Shown here one piece after another: positions 23,538 through 32,244 of a stretch of DNA of 64,000 bases; positions within the stretch are counted from its first letter, which is position 1, and each line of letters opens with the position of its first letter. The stretch covers positions 62,001 through 126,000 of the forward strand of contig JAPDKE010000013.1 in NCBI GenBank assembly GCA_029258725.1, in the 5' to 3' direction. The notes below the pieces were generated by a model that saw nothing but the letters and a program-made list of their open reading frames with translations, was not told the DNA's origin and did not search any database. The position numbers and the translations under genes were made by a program. This DNA is from a bacterium. GTDB lineage: Bacteria; Hydrothermota; UBA3072; JAPDKE01.

Positions 23538-24958
23538 TCAGAGAAAATCAGGGCAGAAAACCTGTATATCTTCGTTCCCTCCTCCTTCCAGCATCCCGGA
23601 AAGAGTCCTGCCTTCATGCACGTGTGGTCAAGGAACTCCTCACGGGTCCATCCATACTCGGTTGCAACCTGGGGGAGGAGAAGGCCTGAGTGATATCCCC
23701 TTTCAATGTAGATTCCATCCCTTCCGACCTTTATCTCCTCAACATCCTTTACCTCTTTTAAAGGTGTGAGAACCGATATCTCTATCTCTATCTCATCAAG
23801 TTCGGAAGGGGAGACAGGAGGGAACCTGGGGTCTCTTAAAGCGGCCGCTATTGCCATATCCTGAACGGCAAGGTACAGGGGTTTTATTCCTTTTATAAGT
23901 CCTATGCATCCCCTGAGTTCACCGTGCTTTGTGAGTGTAACAAAGCATCCCCATGACTCCTCAAGTCGTGGTGTAATGGGTTCTGCCTTTGGGGGAGCCT
24001 CACCCCTCACCGCATGCTCTATGGTCTCTCTTGCAAGTTTCAGAAGGTATTTCTTTTCCTCCTCGGTAAGATGAGGAATCTCAGGGTCCTGCCATGTAAT
24101 CACCCATGCTCCATATCCCACAACATACTCCCCTTCCCTCTTCCCTCCAACAACATCCGCAGAGGTTGTGAGATGCAGAAGTTCTGGAGGTTCACACCCG
24201 AGAAGTTTGCAGACCTTCAAAACAACTGCTATTGCCCCTGCACCGCATGCCGCACATGCCCCTCTTCCCTCCATAACCTCATCAAACTCCATGAGCCCGG
24301 ATGCATCCTGTGCTATTACAAGTTCATTCACCCTCTCATCCGTCTTTTTTGCCTCGGTATAGGAATAACCGTGATACAGGTCAGAACTTGCAAGGAGTAA
24401 GACATCGTCCCTGTCCTTTATTGCGGAATATATTGCCTGGGTTAAGATATTAACGTTCCTCTCATCCTGTCTTCCAAGCAAAACAGGGACTATCCTGAAG
24501 TCCTCAAGAACATACTGGAGGAAGGGAAGTTCAACCTCAAGGGAATGTTCGGGAAGGTGGGGTTCAATCATTGGCTGGATGGATGGGTCGTAGTCAATTA
24601 TCTTCTGTGCCAGTTCCTCATCCACCTCCACCGTTCCAAGAGGTGTCTCCCATTCCCCTTCAGGATAAACTGCTATCCCCTCAAAGTATGCCCTGTGGGA
24701 ACCTCCTATAAGAATCACCGTTGAATAGTCCCTTCCCTTTATTGCCCTGAATGCATACCCTGCTGTTGGTCCGGAATATGGATATCCGGCATGGGGAACT
24801 ATTATCGCCTTTATCTCCCCATTCACCTCAACCTGGACACCATCAACAAACTGCTTCACCATGGAGAGAAGTGTTTTTGGACTGGATGGGTAAAACTGCC
24901 CTGCAACGGCTGGTTTTCTTACCATGGAAACCCCCATGATTAAAATTATTCCCATCAT
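23534..24958 (-). CDS. MEMO1-AMMECR1 fusion (AmmeMemoRadiSam system B + A)
   Basis: Fusion of 474 residues. Residues about 12-285 are a MEMO1-type dioxygenase-like fold ('RKPAVAGQFYP', 'VPHAGYPYSGPTAGYA', 'PHLPEHSLEVELPFLQ', 'SSDLYHGYSY'). Residues about 295-474 are an AMMECR1 domain ('RGCIGLIKG', 'DPRFPPVSPSEL', 'LLLPQVATEYGW', with Cys in 'DHTCMKAGL'). These two families and a radical-SAM protein define the AmmeMemoRadiSam group, whose biochemistry is unresolved; the radical-SAM partner is not in the window. The start at 24958 overlaps the previous stop as ATGA. An in-frame ATG at 24925 begins exactly at the usual MEMO N-terminus. Confidence 0.92.
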   Translation of the reverse strand: MMGIILIMGVSMVRKPAVAGQFYPSSPKTLLSMVKQFVDGVQVEVNGEIKAIIVPHAGYPYSGPTAGYAFRAIKGRDYSTVILIGGSHRAYFEGIAVYPEGEWETPLGTVEVDEELAQKIIDYDPSIQPMIEPHLPEHSLEVELPFLQYVLEDFRIVPVLLGRQDERNVNILTQAIYSAIKDRDDVLLLASSDLYHGYSYTEAKKTDERVNELVIAQDASGLMEFDEVMEGRGACAACGAGAIAVVLKVCKLLGCEPPELLHLTTSADVVGGKREGEYVVGYGAWVITWQDPEIPHLTEEEKKYLLKLARETIEHAVRGEAPPKAEPITPRLEESWGCFVTLTKHGELRGCIGLIKGIKPLYLAVQDMAIAAALRDPRFPPVSPSELDEIEIEISVLTPLKEVKDVEEIKVGRDGIYIERGYHSGLLLPQVATEYGWTREEFLDHTCMKAGLFPGCWKEEGTKIYRFSALIFSE

Positions 24959-26352
24959 TTTCTCCCCGCCACTTTTTTAAATACCTCAACAACCTGAGGG
25001 TCAAAGGCTTTTCCCTTCTCCTCTTCAAGATGCCTGAGTGCATCTTCCCTTGACATCCCGCTCTCAATATCCTCAACATAGGCATTGGCAACCGCGATTA
25101 TCCTTGCGCCGAGAGGAATATCCTCACCTGAAAGCCCATCAGGGTACCCTTTCCCATCGTACCTCTCAGCCTGATGCCTTAAAATTGGTCTTGCACGCTC
25201 AAGCCACCGCATGGGAGATGCAACCTTCTCCGCAACGATGGGGAACTCAATCTTCTCCTCAAGAACCTTTCCTATGTCGTGAAGCAATCCCGCATACCTC
25301 AGGAGCCTTGCATCTTCCTCAGAAAGCCCCATCTCCTCTGCCGTAAGTGCTGCATACTCCGCAACCCTGAAGGAATGCTCCTTTATCTTCGGGTCTTTTG
25401 ATTCCTGTATAAGGAGTAAGGAAAGTATGGATTCTATATAGCTCCTTCTCAGGGTATCAAAGAGTCTTGCATTGTTTATTGCAATGGCAATGGATGAGGC
25501 GAGGATGCTCACGGGGTCAAGGTCCTTTTCCTTTGGCTCCTCCATTGCCACCGCAATTGCTCCAAGTGTTCCCTTGTGGGTGGAAAGGGGTGCCCATATA
25601 AGGTTTCCGTCTATCTTTGCCTTATTCGGAATGGACCTTATCCTGTCCCCAACCTTTATCCCTATCTCTCCGTAAACCTTCTTTGCAACCACCTCATTTT
25701 TCTCCTTCTCCCTCAGGAAAAGTGCAAAACCCTTTGCATTGAGAACCTTTGCCCCTTCCTCGGGTATGAGGTCAAGCAAACTCTTTAAATCAAGTTCCTG
25801 GGAAAGCTTGCGTGTAAACTCGTTCAGGCGTGCAAGCTGCTCTATCTTCTCCTCAAGTTCCTTATCAACAAGGGCCTTCTTCTCCTGAAGTATCTTATTT
25901 GCCTCCTCAAGCTTCTCGTTTGCCTCTGCAAGTTCTGCAAGCAGGGTCTTTCTTTCCCTTATAAGGTCTCTTCTCTCAAGTGCATTCTTAACTATGTTCT
26001 TCAACTGTTCATCAGATTCAAATGGCTTGTTTATGTAATCATAGGCACCCTCACGAACTGCGGCAACTGCGGTTTCAAGCGATGCAAACCCTGTCATCAT
26101 TATAACCTGAACATCCTCATCCATTTCCTTAAGTCTTGAAAGGACCTCAATCCCGGATATATCCGGGAGTTTTATGTCAAGCAGAACAACATCGGGCATG
26201 AACTCCTCTGCAGCCTTTATCCCATCGTTTCCTGTGGTTGCAATTTTTGTCTCCACCTCCCCGACAAGGGCATCCTCGGAGAGTTCTGAGACTATCTTTT
26301 CTATAAACTTTGCCAGGGTTTCCTCATCATCAACTATGAGTATCCTTGGCAT
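24955..26352 (-). CDS. response regulator with GAF and HD-GYP output
   Basis: Protein of 465 residues. The receiver domain (about 1-120) has phospho-acceptor Asp59 (VVLLDIKLPD) and the 'KPF' Lys. A coiled coil (about 120-165) and a GAF-like domain (about 170-300) follow, then an HD-GYP phosphodiesterase domain (about 310-465) with 'HSFRVAEYA', 'HDIGK' and 'DGKGYPDGL'. Such proteins hydrolyse c-di-GMP when phosphorylated. The usual HHE before xxDGxGYP reads QAE here, so metal binding may differ. ATG 26352 follows AGGAGG with 8-nt spacing and overlaps the kinase gene by 23 nt. The upstream kinase is the presumed phosphodonor. Confidence 0.92.
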   Translation of the reverse strand: MPRILIVDDEETLAKFIEKIVSELSEDALVGEVETKIATTGNDGIKAAEEFMPDVVLLDIKLPDISGIEVLSRLKEMDEDVQVIMMTGFASLETAVAAVREGAYDYINKPFESDEQLKNIVKNALERRDLIRERKTLLAELAEANEKLEEANKILQEKKALVDKELEEKIEQLARLNEFTRKLSQELDLKSLLDLIPEEGAKVLNAKGFALFLREKEKNEVVAKKVYGEIGIKVGDRIRSIPNKAKIDGNLIWAPLSTHKGTLGAIAVAMEEPKEKDLDPVSILASSIAIAINNARLFDTLRRSYIESILSLLLIQESKDPKIKEHSFRVAEYAALTAEEMGLSEEDARLLRYAGLLHDIGKVLEEKIEFPIVAEKVASPMRWLERARPILRHQAERYDGKGYPDGLSGEDIPLGARIIAVANAYVEDIESGMSREDALRHLEEEKGKAFDPQVVEVFKKVAGRK

Positions 26353-29300
26353 GTTCAAAACCTCCTGGTATGATCAATGTTACTTTTGTTCCCTTCCCCA
26401 CCTCACTCTCAACCTTTATCTTTCCGCCGTGTTCCTGGACAATGCGGTGGGTTATGGAGAGACCAAGACCTGTCCCTCCCTTTTTGGTGGTGAAGAAGGG
26501 ATTGAAGATTTTATCAAGATTTTCAGGAGGTATTCCTTCTCCCGTATCCTCCACCGTTATTTCAAGGTTATTATCAACCATCCTTGCAGAGATTTTAACC
26601 CTCCCCTTCTCCTTCACCGCGTCAATCGCATTCAGTAAAAGGTTTGTGAGAACCTCTGTCATCTGGTCCTCGTCCACATAAACCTTTGGAATATCCCCTA
26701 TGTATTCCTCTTCAATTATGAGTTTTTTATCCATCGCAGCCTCTCTTGCAATACCCAGTGCATGCTTTATTGGAATCCTTATATCGCACCATGTCCTTCT
26801 CAATGGAGGTCTTCTTGCATAGGATATCATATCCTTTACAATCCTGTCTATCCTGTTTATCTCCTTCACTATGAGATAGACCCATTCTTTCTCCTTGCTT
26901 CCATCAGGGAAGTTCTTTCCTATAAACTGCACACCTGCCTTTATTGCCGCAAGAGGATTCTTTATCTCGTGTGCCATTCCTGCGGACATCTCACCGAGTG
27001 CGGCAAGTCTGTCCTGTCTTCTCAGGTGCTGTTCCATCTCCTTTATCTCGGTAAGGTCCCTGAATATAAGGAGTCCCCCAACAATCTCGCCCTTTATATC
27101 TCTCACAGGGGATGCGCTGAAACCTATCGGTATCTCTTTCCCATCCTTTCTCTTTGCCATAAGCTCTGCCCTCTTGACGGACTTTCCTTTCTGAAGGACA
27201 TCCCTGAAAGGAGAGGATTCATCCACCCCCAGGACCTTTGTAAGTTTTTTCCCTCTTATTTCCTTTGCCGTGTATCCAAGAATCTGCGCTGCAAATTTGT
27301 TTACCTTAACCACCTTTTCCTTATTATCAACAAGGATTATTCCGGTTGGTATATCTTCCACTACCGCTTTTGTAAAGGCTCTTTCAAGAGGACTCTCGCT
27401 CTCTGCCATGTGTATTCTGAACTCAATGAAGTCCTTTATCTTATCCAGTATTCTTTTTCCGAGCTCATCACTCACGTCCTTCAGTTCCTTTTCCACAACT
27501 TCTTTTATCCTTTCCCTCATGTTCTTTTTGCCCTTCAGTTTCAAAATTTTCTCTATGAGCTTCAGGGTCTTTTCTCTCTCAAATCTTTCAAGCCCTGCAG
27601 AGAGTTCAACAGAAAGGTTTTTAAGTACTATCTCTGTTGTCTTTTTTATTGCCTTCGGCTCCTTAACACTCACAGTGATCGCCCCGATGACCTCATTTCC
27701 CATCCATATAGGATAGGCTGCTATTGTTCTTCCGTGTTCCTTTACCTCCTCTAATTTCTTCACCCTTTCGTCCTTGAGCCCTTCCTCTGAAAATACAAAT
27801 CTTTTCTCCTTTATCGCTATCCCGGTTAATGCCTCCCCCTCTTTTATTTCCCTTCCTATAAATTTTTCAATCTCCTTTCCATCGCCCTCCACTATCCGGT
27901 ATTTTTTCCCTCTTTTTATGAATATGAAAACCCTCAATGCCTTGAGCATCTTTCTTGCCTCTTTTGCCACACATTTGTAGATGCTCTTTTCACTCCTTGC
28001 ACGCTCCATGTGTTTTAATATTCTCAGGATTCCCTCAAGCTGTTCTCTTCCCTCCCGTTCCTCCTTTCTAAGTTCCCATCTTGCCATTGCGTTTGAGAGG
28101 AAGTTGGCAACAGATGTAAAGAAATTCTTTTCCTCATCTGTCAGCCTGTGGTAATGGTTGTATCCCAGGGTCATTATTCCCCAGAATCTTGACTCACTGA
28201 AGATGGGGAATATGTAGAAGCTCACGGTTTCTTTCTTCAAATATTTTACAAGCTTCTCATCCTTCTTTACATCAGGAGCCTCAAATATCTTTCCTTCCAT
28301 AACCCCTTTAAGAATCTCTTTCAGGAATGGGTCTTTTAAGGAAATAATCATCTTTTTATACCTTCTCTTATCCTCTTCTGTAAACCCCTCATAGGCAACA
28401 AACTCAAGTTCCCCTCCTGGAGCAAGATAGAGAATGGTCACAACGTAAGGACCAAATTCCTTCAATCCTCTTGCAGTCTCCTCAAGAAATTCCTTCATAT
28501 CGTACCTGAAGTATGACTCGCTCAAATGATATAAAAATTCTATCTTCCTGAATCTTTCCTCAATATCTGCAAACAGCCTCAATCTTTCCATTATACTTCC
28601 CAGCATGGATGCAATGATTGTTACCATTTTCAGGTCTTCCTGGGTAAATGCATTCTTTTTGGCGCGGGAAAGTGTGATAACTCCCACCGTTCTCTCCTCA
28701 ACCTTTATCGGAGCGGAAAGGAGGGACTCTTCTCTTACTTTTGTTCCTGGAACATAAAGAGCCCTGGGGTCATTAAGCGCATCGTTTGTGAAATCAGGAA
28801 TTCCTGAACTTGCAACCCATCCGGTAAATCCCTCACCCACCCTGAGCCTTAATTTCATTATTTCCTCTGAACCTTCCCCTGCGGCGTATACAGGTATCAG
28901 ATTTTCTCCATCTTTCCTGAATATGGTAATGTTATCCACTTTTATGAGTTTCATTATTTCCTGAGCAAGGCTTTCCATTGCATGGGTAAGGGAGGTGATA
29001 TACTCAAGATGTCTGGATATTTCAAGCAGGGATGAAAGGAAGTTTATGTATCTTATCTGATCTTCGTAGAGAAGATTCCTTTCAAGCCCTACCTTAAGAG
29101 TTCCAAGGAAAGAAAGCACAGTGTTTTTTAAATAGGATGGAAATTCAAATCTCACCATTTTTTTATTCTTTATCTCAATCTCCACACATTCTCCCTCACC
29201 CTTTCCATAACCAAAGACTTCCTCCCATTCTTCGTCTCTCATCGTAAATATTCTGAAAAATTCTGGATTGAATTCCCTTTTTATTTCCTCTCCGAGCTTT

Positions 29301-29986
29301 CTCATCGCCTCTTTTATGTCAAGGGATGAAAGAAAAAGAGAGGCAATGAGGTATATTATTTTCTGTGTTTTTACCTCTTTCTCCTTTTCCACTGCATCCG
29401 TTCTGTCCTCAACCAGTGCAACCACACCGGTTATTTTCTTACCCTCAATAAAAGGGAAAAGTTTTAATCTCAGGAATCTTCCATTATGAAGAAAATCCAC
29501 TGGTTCAACGTGTTCACCATCAAGAACCTCTGCAAAAATTTCTTCCTTACCTTTAAGTTCGGGAAAAACATCAAAGACAGTTCCCTCTCCACGAATACTC
29601 ATGTTTTTCAGGAATCTGTTGAGATAGGAAATCCTGAAGGAGGTATCGAGTATAAGTATTCCCTCTTCCATGGAATCAATGAGATTCTGGGTGTATCTCC
29701 GGAGGGATTCAACCTCATCCTTAAGTTTATTTAATTCACCTGCATCCCAGAAGCAGAGATGGATTCCATCCTTCCTTCTTATTGCACACACCACAAAATA
29801 TCCCTCATTTCCATCAGGCAGACTGAATTCCAGATACCTGCACCCTCCATTTTCAAGAATATCAACGAGGTCCTCAAGATATTCGGGTTTTACATAATCC
29901 TTTACATTGTCCTCCCTCACCCTCAATTCCCACCCTTCTTTCTCAATCCTCTCCACCACCCCATCCCTTGAAACAATGACCTCCAT
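26330..29986 (-). CDS. multi-sensor (PAS/GAF) histidine kinase
   Basis: Cytoplasmic sensor kinase of 1218 residues with no membrane segment. Domains, approximately: N-terminal region 1-105, PAS 109-195, GAF 335-480, GAF 495-632, GAF 660-790, PAS 880-985, HisKA with phospho-acceptor His1006 ('SAGMAHEIKNPLAAIK'), and HATPase with N box 'NLLLNAIDAV' and G boxes 'DTGEGIPP' and 'GGTGLGLS'. The multiple GAF domains suggest sensing of small molecules, nucleotides or redox state. A good ribosome site (AGGAGGGTAAA) precedes the ATG. It lies 1 nt after the TPR gene and overlaps the HD-GYP regulator, its probable partner. Confidence 0.93.
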   Translation of the reverse strand: MEVIVSRDGVVERIEKEGWELRVREDNVKDYVKPEYLEDLVDILENGGCRYLEFSLPDGNEGYFVVCAIRRKDGIHLCFWDAGELNKLKDEVESLRRYTQNLIDSMEEGILILDTSFRISYLNRFLKNMSIRGEGTVFDVFPELKGKEEIFAEVLDGEHVEPVDFLHNGRFLRLKLFPFIEGKKITGVVALVEDRTDAVEKEKEVKTQKIIYLIASLFLSSLDIKEAMRKLGEEIKREFNPEFFRIFTMRDEEWEEVFGYGKGEGECVEIEIKNKKMVRFEFPSYLKNTVLSFLGTLKVGLERNLLYEDQIRYINFLSSLLEISRHLEYITSLTHAMESLAQEIMKLIKVDNITIFRKDGENLIPVYAAGEGSEEIMKLRLRVGEGFTGWVASSGIPDFTNDALNDPRALYVPGTKVREESLLSAPIKVEERTVGVITLSRAKKNAFTQEDLKMVTIIASMLGSIMERLRLFADIEERFRKIEFLYHLSESYFRYDMKEFLEETARGLKEFGPYVVTILYLAPGGELEFVAYEGFTEEDKRRYKKMIISLKDPFLKEILKGVMEGKIFEAPDVKKDEKLVKYLKKETVSFYIFPIFSESRFWGIMTLGYNHYHRLTDEEKNFFTSVANFLSNAMARWELRKEEREGREQLEGILRILKHMERARSEKSIYKCVAKEARKMLKALRVFIFIKRGKKYRIVEGDGKEIEKFIGREIKEGEALTGIAIKEKRFVFSEEGLKDERVKKLEEVKEHGRTIAAYPIWMGNEVIGAITVSVKEPKAIKKTTEIVLKNLSVELSAGLERFEREKTLKLIEKILKLKGKKNMRERIKEVVEKELKDVSDELGKRILDKIKDFIEFRIHMAESESPLERAFTKAVVEDIPTGIILVDNKEKVVKVNKFAAQILGYTAKEIRGKKLTKVLGVDESSPFRDVLQKGKSVKRAELMAKRKDGKEIPIGFSASPVRDIKGEIVGGLLIFRDLTEIKEMEQHLRRQDRLAALGEMSAGMAHEIKNPLAAIKAGVQFIGKNFPDGSKEKEWVYLIVKEINRIDRIVKDMISYARRPPLRRTWCDIRIPIKHALGIAREAAMDKKLIIEEEYIGDIPKVYVDEDQMTEVLTNLLLNAIDAVKEKGRVKISARMVDNNLEITVEDTGEGIPPENLDKIFNPFFTTKKGGTGLGLSITHRIVQEHGGKIKVESEVGKGTKVTLIIPGGFEHAKDTHS

Positions 29987-29987
29987 T

Positions 29988-30245
29988 TTACCCTCCTATA
30001 AGCTCTTTCAGTCTTTCCTGTGCAAGTTCATATTCAGGGTCTATCTCAACCGCCTTCTCATAGTACTTCCTTGCCTCCTCCCTCTTTCTCATTGCCTCGT
30101 AGGCAAGACCTATGAGATAAAATGTCTCTGCATCCTGAGGGTTCTCCTCAGCTGCCTTGAGAAGTTCCCTCACTGCCTCATCATATCGCTGGGCAAGGAG
30201 ATAAAATCTCCCGCTTTCCTTGTGAGTTAAGTCTTTCTCACTCAA
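29988..30245 (-). CDS. small TPR protein
   Basis: Protein of 85 residues with two tetratricopeptide repeats ('RFYLLAQRYDEAVREL' and 'AYEAMRKREEARKYYEKAV'), no signal peptide and no membrane segment. It starts 8 nt inside trkA and ends 1 nt before the sensor kinase. A role as an adaptor between the K+ system and the kinase is possible but is inference from position only. Confidence 0.8.
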   Translation of the reverse strand: MSEKDLTHKESGRFYLLAQRYDEAVRELLKAAEENPQDAETFYLIGLAYEAMRKREEARKYYEKAVEIDPEYELAQERLKELIGG

Positions 30246-30924
30246 CCTTCTTCAACCTCTCCAGGTCTTCTGTTTTTCCTATAACAACCAGTATGTCTCC
30301 CTTGCTTATAATCTCATCAGGGGATGGGGATACTATAACCTCCTCCTGAACCGTTGTTCCCTTCTGGCTCACACTCACCTTCGGTCTCTTTATTGCGATG
30401 AGATTCACCCCGTATCTGGTTCTCAGGCCTATTTCTCTTATGCTTTTGTCGTGGAAGGATGGAGGAGCAACAATCTCTATGAGACTGTGAGAGGAAGAAA
30501 GGGATAGATGCTCAAATATGGATGGATGGGTAAGGGTTTCAACCAGTCTTATCGCCATGTCCCTCTCAGGAAATACAATTCTCGTTGCCCCGAGTTTTCT
30601 CAGAACTTTTGCGTGCAACTGATTCACTGCCTTCACAACTATCTCAGGAATCCCGATCTCCTTTATTATAAGAGTAGCCATTATACTTGCAGCAACATCA
30701 TCTCCAAGAGAGATTATCGCTGCATCGCTTCCCTCTATTCCAACATCCCTCAAAGCCTTCTCATCGGTCGCATCAAGCACCACTGCGTGAGTGACGAACT
30801 CTGCTATTTCGTTTACCCTTTCTTCCTTTTTGTCTATTGCAAGGACCGTGTACTTCCTTTCCGCAAGTTCCCTTGCAACCGATGAACCGAAGTTACCGAG
30901 ACCTATAACCACAAAGTCTTTCAT
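30238..30924 (-). CDS. trkA: Trk/Ktr system K+ uptake regulatory subunit TrkA
   Basis: RCK protein of 228 residues that binds NAD(H) or ATP and gates the TrkH/KtrB channel at the inner membrane. The Rossmann lobe (about 1-135) opens with 'VIGLGNFGSSVA' (GxGxxG) and the acidic 'AIDKKEERV'. The TrkA-C lobe (about 140-228) has 'LRTRYGVNLIAIKR' and 'ISKGDILVVIGKTEDL'. The single-RCK size is as in KtrA. It lies 3 nt downstream of trkH and is clearly its partner. Confidence 0.93.
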   Translation of the reverse strand: MKDFVVIGLGNFGSSVARELAERKYTVLAIDKKEERVNEIAEFVTHAVVLDATDEKALRDVGIEGSDAAIISLGDDVAASIMATLIIKEIGIPEIVVKAVNQLHAKVLRKLGATRIVFPERDMAIRLVETLTHPSIFEHLSLSSSHSLIEIVAPPSFHDKSIREIGLRTRYGVNLIAIKRPKVSVSQKGTTVQEEVIVSPSPDEIISKGDILVVIGKTEDLERLKKVE

Positions 30925-30927
30925 CTT

Positions 30928-32244
30928 TCACCCCACAAGCACCTTTCCTTCAGGATATGTAAAGGTTTCCTTTCTCCCTCCCACCGTTGCAAGCAGTGAT
31001 AAGGGTCCTACCCTTCCCAGGAGCATCGTCAACATAATAACAAATTTTCCAATCCCTGTCAAATCATGGGAAAGTGAGAGGGAGGGAACCTGAGAGGACC
31101 CGAGGGATAGTCCCACGGTACCCAGGGCAGAGAACTCTTCAAAGAGGAGGGGTAAAATGCCCCTTTCCTCTATAAGAGCCCTTTCCGTTATTCCAAGCAC
31201 GAGTGTATCCACGGAAAGTATAAGAAGGGCAAGGAGAAAGAGGGTGAAGGCACGTTCAATGGTTTCCTTTCCTATTCTTCTTCCAAGAACATTAACCTGG
31301 TCCCTTCCCCTCAAACGGGTAAAAAGAAAGGAAAGGAGGATGAATGCAGTTGTTGTCTTTATTCCCCCTCCGGTCCCTCCAGGGGATGCTCCAACGAACA
31401 TGAGAATCATCAAAAGCAGTTGAGAAATAGGATTGAGTATCTTTAAATCAATAACACTGAAACCCGCTGTCCTGGGAGTGACCACGGTGAAAAATGCATA
31501 TTCAATCCTGTAAAATGGAGAAAGATTTGAAAATCCAGCATTCCATTCGGTGAAAAGAACGAGAAGAAAAGGGAAAAGAATGAGCATTCCGGTGGTCCAG
31601 AGAACTATCCTGGAATGATAGAAGAATTTCCTGTACCTCACATTCTGCCAGAATATAAACCCAAGACCACCGGAAATAAAGAGAAACGCAACGGGAAATA
31701 CAATGAGGGGGTCTTTTATCCCGTTGAGGTTGGTTGAAAAACTGCTGAATCCTGCATTGCAGAATGCACTCACTGCATGGAAGAGTGCATGCCCTGCTGC
31801 AACATGGACCGGATAACCTGCCTTCAAGAATCTCGGAAACAGGATGAGAAACCCTCCGAGTTCAAATGATGCAGTGGTTAAAAGCACTATCTTTATGAAC
31901 TTTCTCAATCCTGAAAGTGAGAGCAGGTTCCACTGTTCCTTCATCATGAAACGCTGGAACATGGGTATATCCTTCCTTCTCAGGATGAAAAACAGCGTGG
32001 CAAATGTCATGTACCCCATTCCACCTATCTGAATCAAGAGGAGTATAACAAACCTTCCAAAAATGGTGAAATCCTTCTGCGTATCCCTCACTATAAGTCC
32101 TGTAACACACGTTGCAGATGTTGCAGTGAATGCAGCATCAAGCAGGGAAACATCTCCTGATACAGGGAGGGATAAAAGCAGTGTCCCGAGAAGGATTATT
32201 GCTATGTATATGAGGATTATGAGCCTTACTGGATTGAGTTTCAT
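30928..32244 (-). CDS. trkH: Trk/Ktr system K+ channel subunit TrkH
   Basis: Integral membrane protein of 438 residues with about ten hydrophobic segments and the four P-loop-like repeats of the TrkH/KtrB family. Selectivity-type motifs include 'ATSATCVTGL', 'CNAGFSSF', 'TAGFSVID' and 'FSALGTVGLSLG'. It imports K+ together with TrkA, which follows 3 nt away. Its start overlaps the lon stop as ATGA. The length is closer to KtrB than to E. coli TrkH. Confidence 0.93.
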   Translation of the reverse strand: MKLNPVRLIILIYIAIILLGTLLLSLPVSGDVSLLDAAFTATSATCVTGLIVRDTQKDFTIFGRFVILLLIQIGGMGYMTFATLFFILRRKDIPMFQRFMMKEQWNLLSLSGLRKFIKIVLLTTASFELGGFLILFPRFLKAGYPVHVAAGHALFHAVSAFCNAGFSSFSTNLNGIKDPLIVFPVAFLFISGGLGFIFWQNVRYRKFFYHSRIVLWTTGMLILFPFLLVLFTEWNAGFSNLSPFYRIEYAFFTVVTPRTAGFSVIDLKILNPISQLLLMILMFVGASPGGTGGGIKTTTAFILLSFLFTRLRGRDQVNVLGRRIGKETIERAFTLFLLALLILSVDTLVLGITERALIEERGILPLLFEEFSALGTVGLSLGSSQVPSLSLSHDLTGIGKFVIMLTMLLGRVGPLSLLATVGGRKETFTYPEGKVLVG

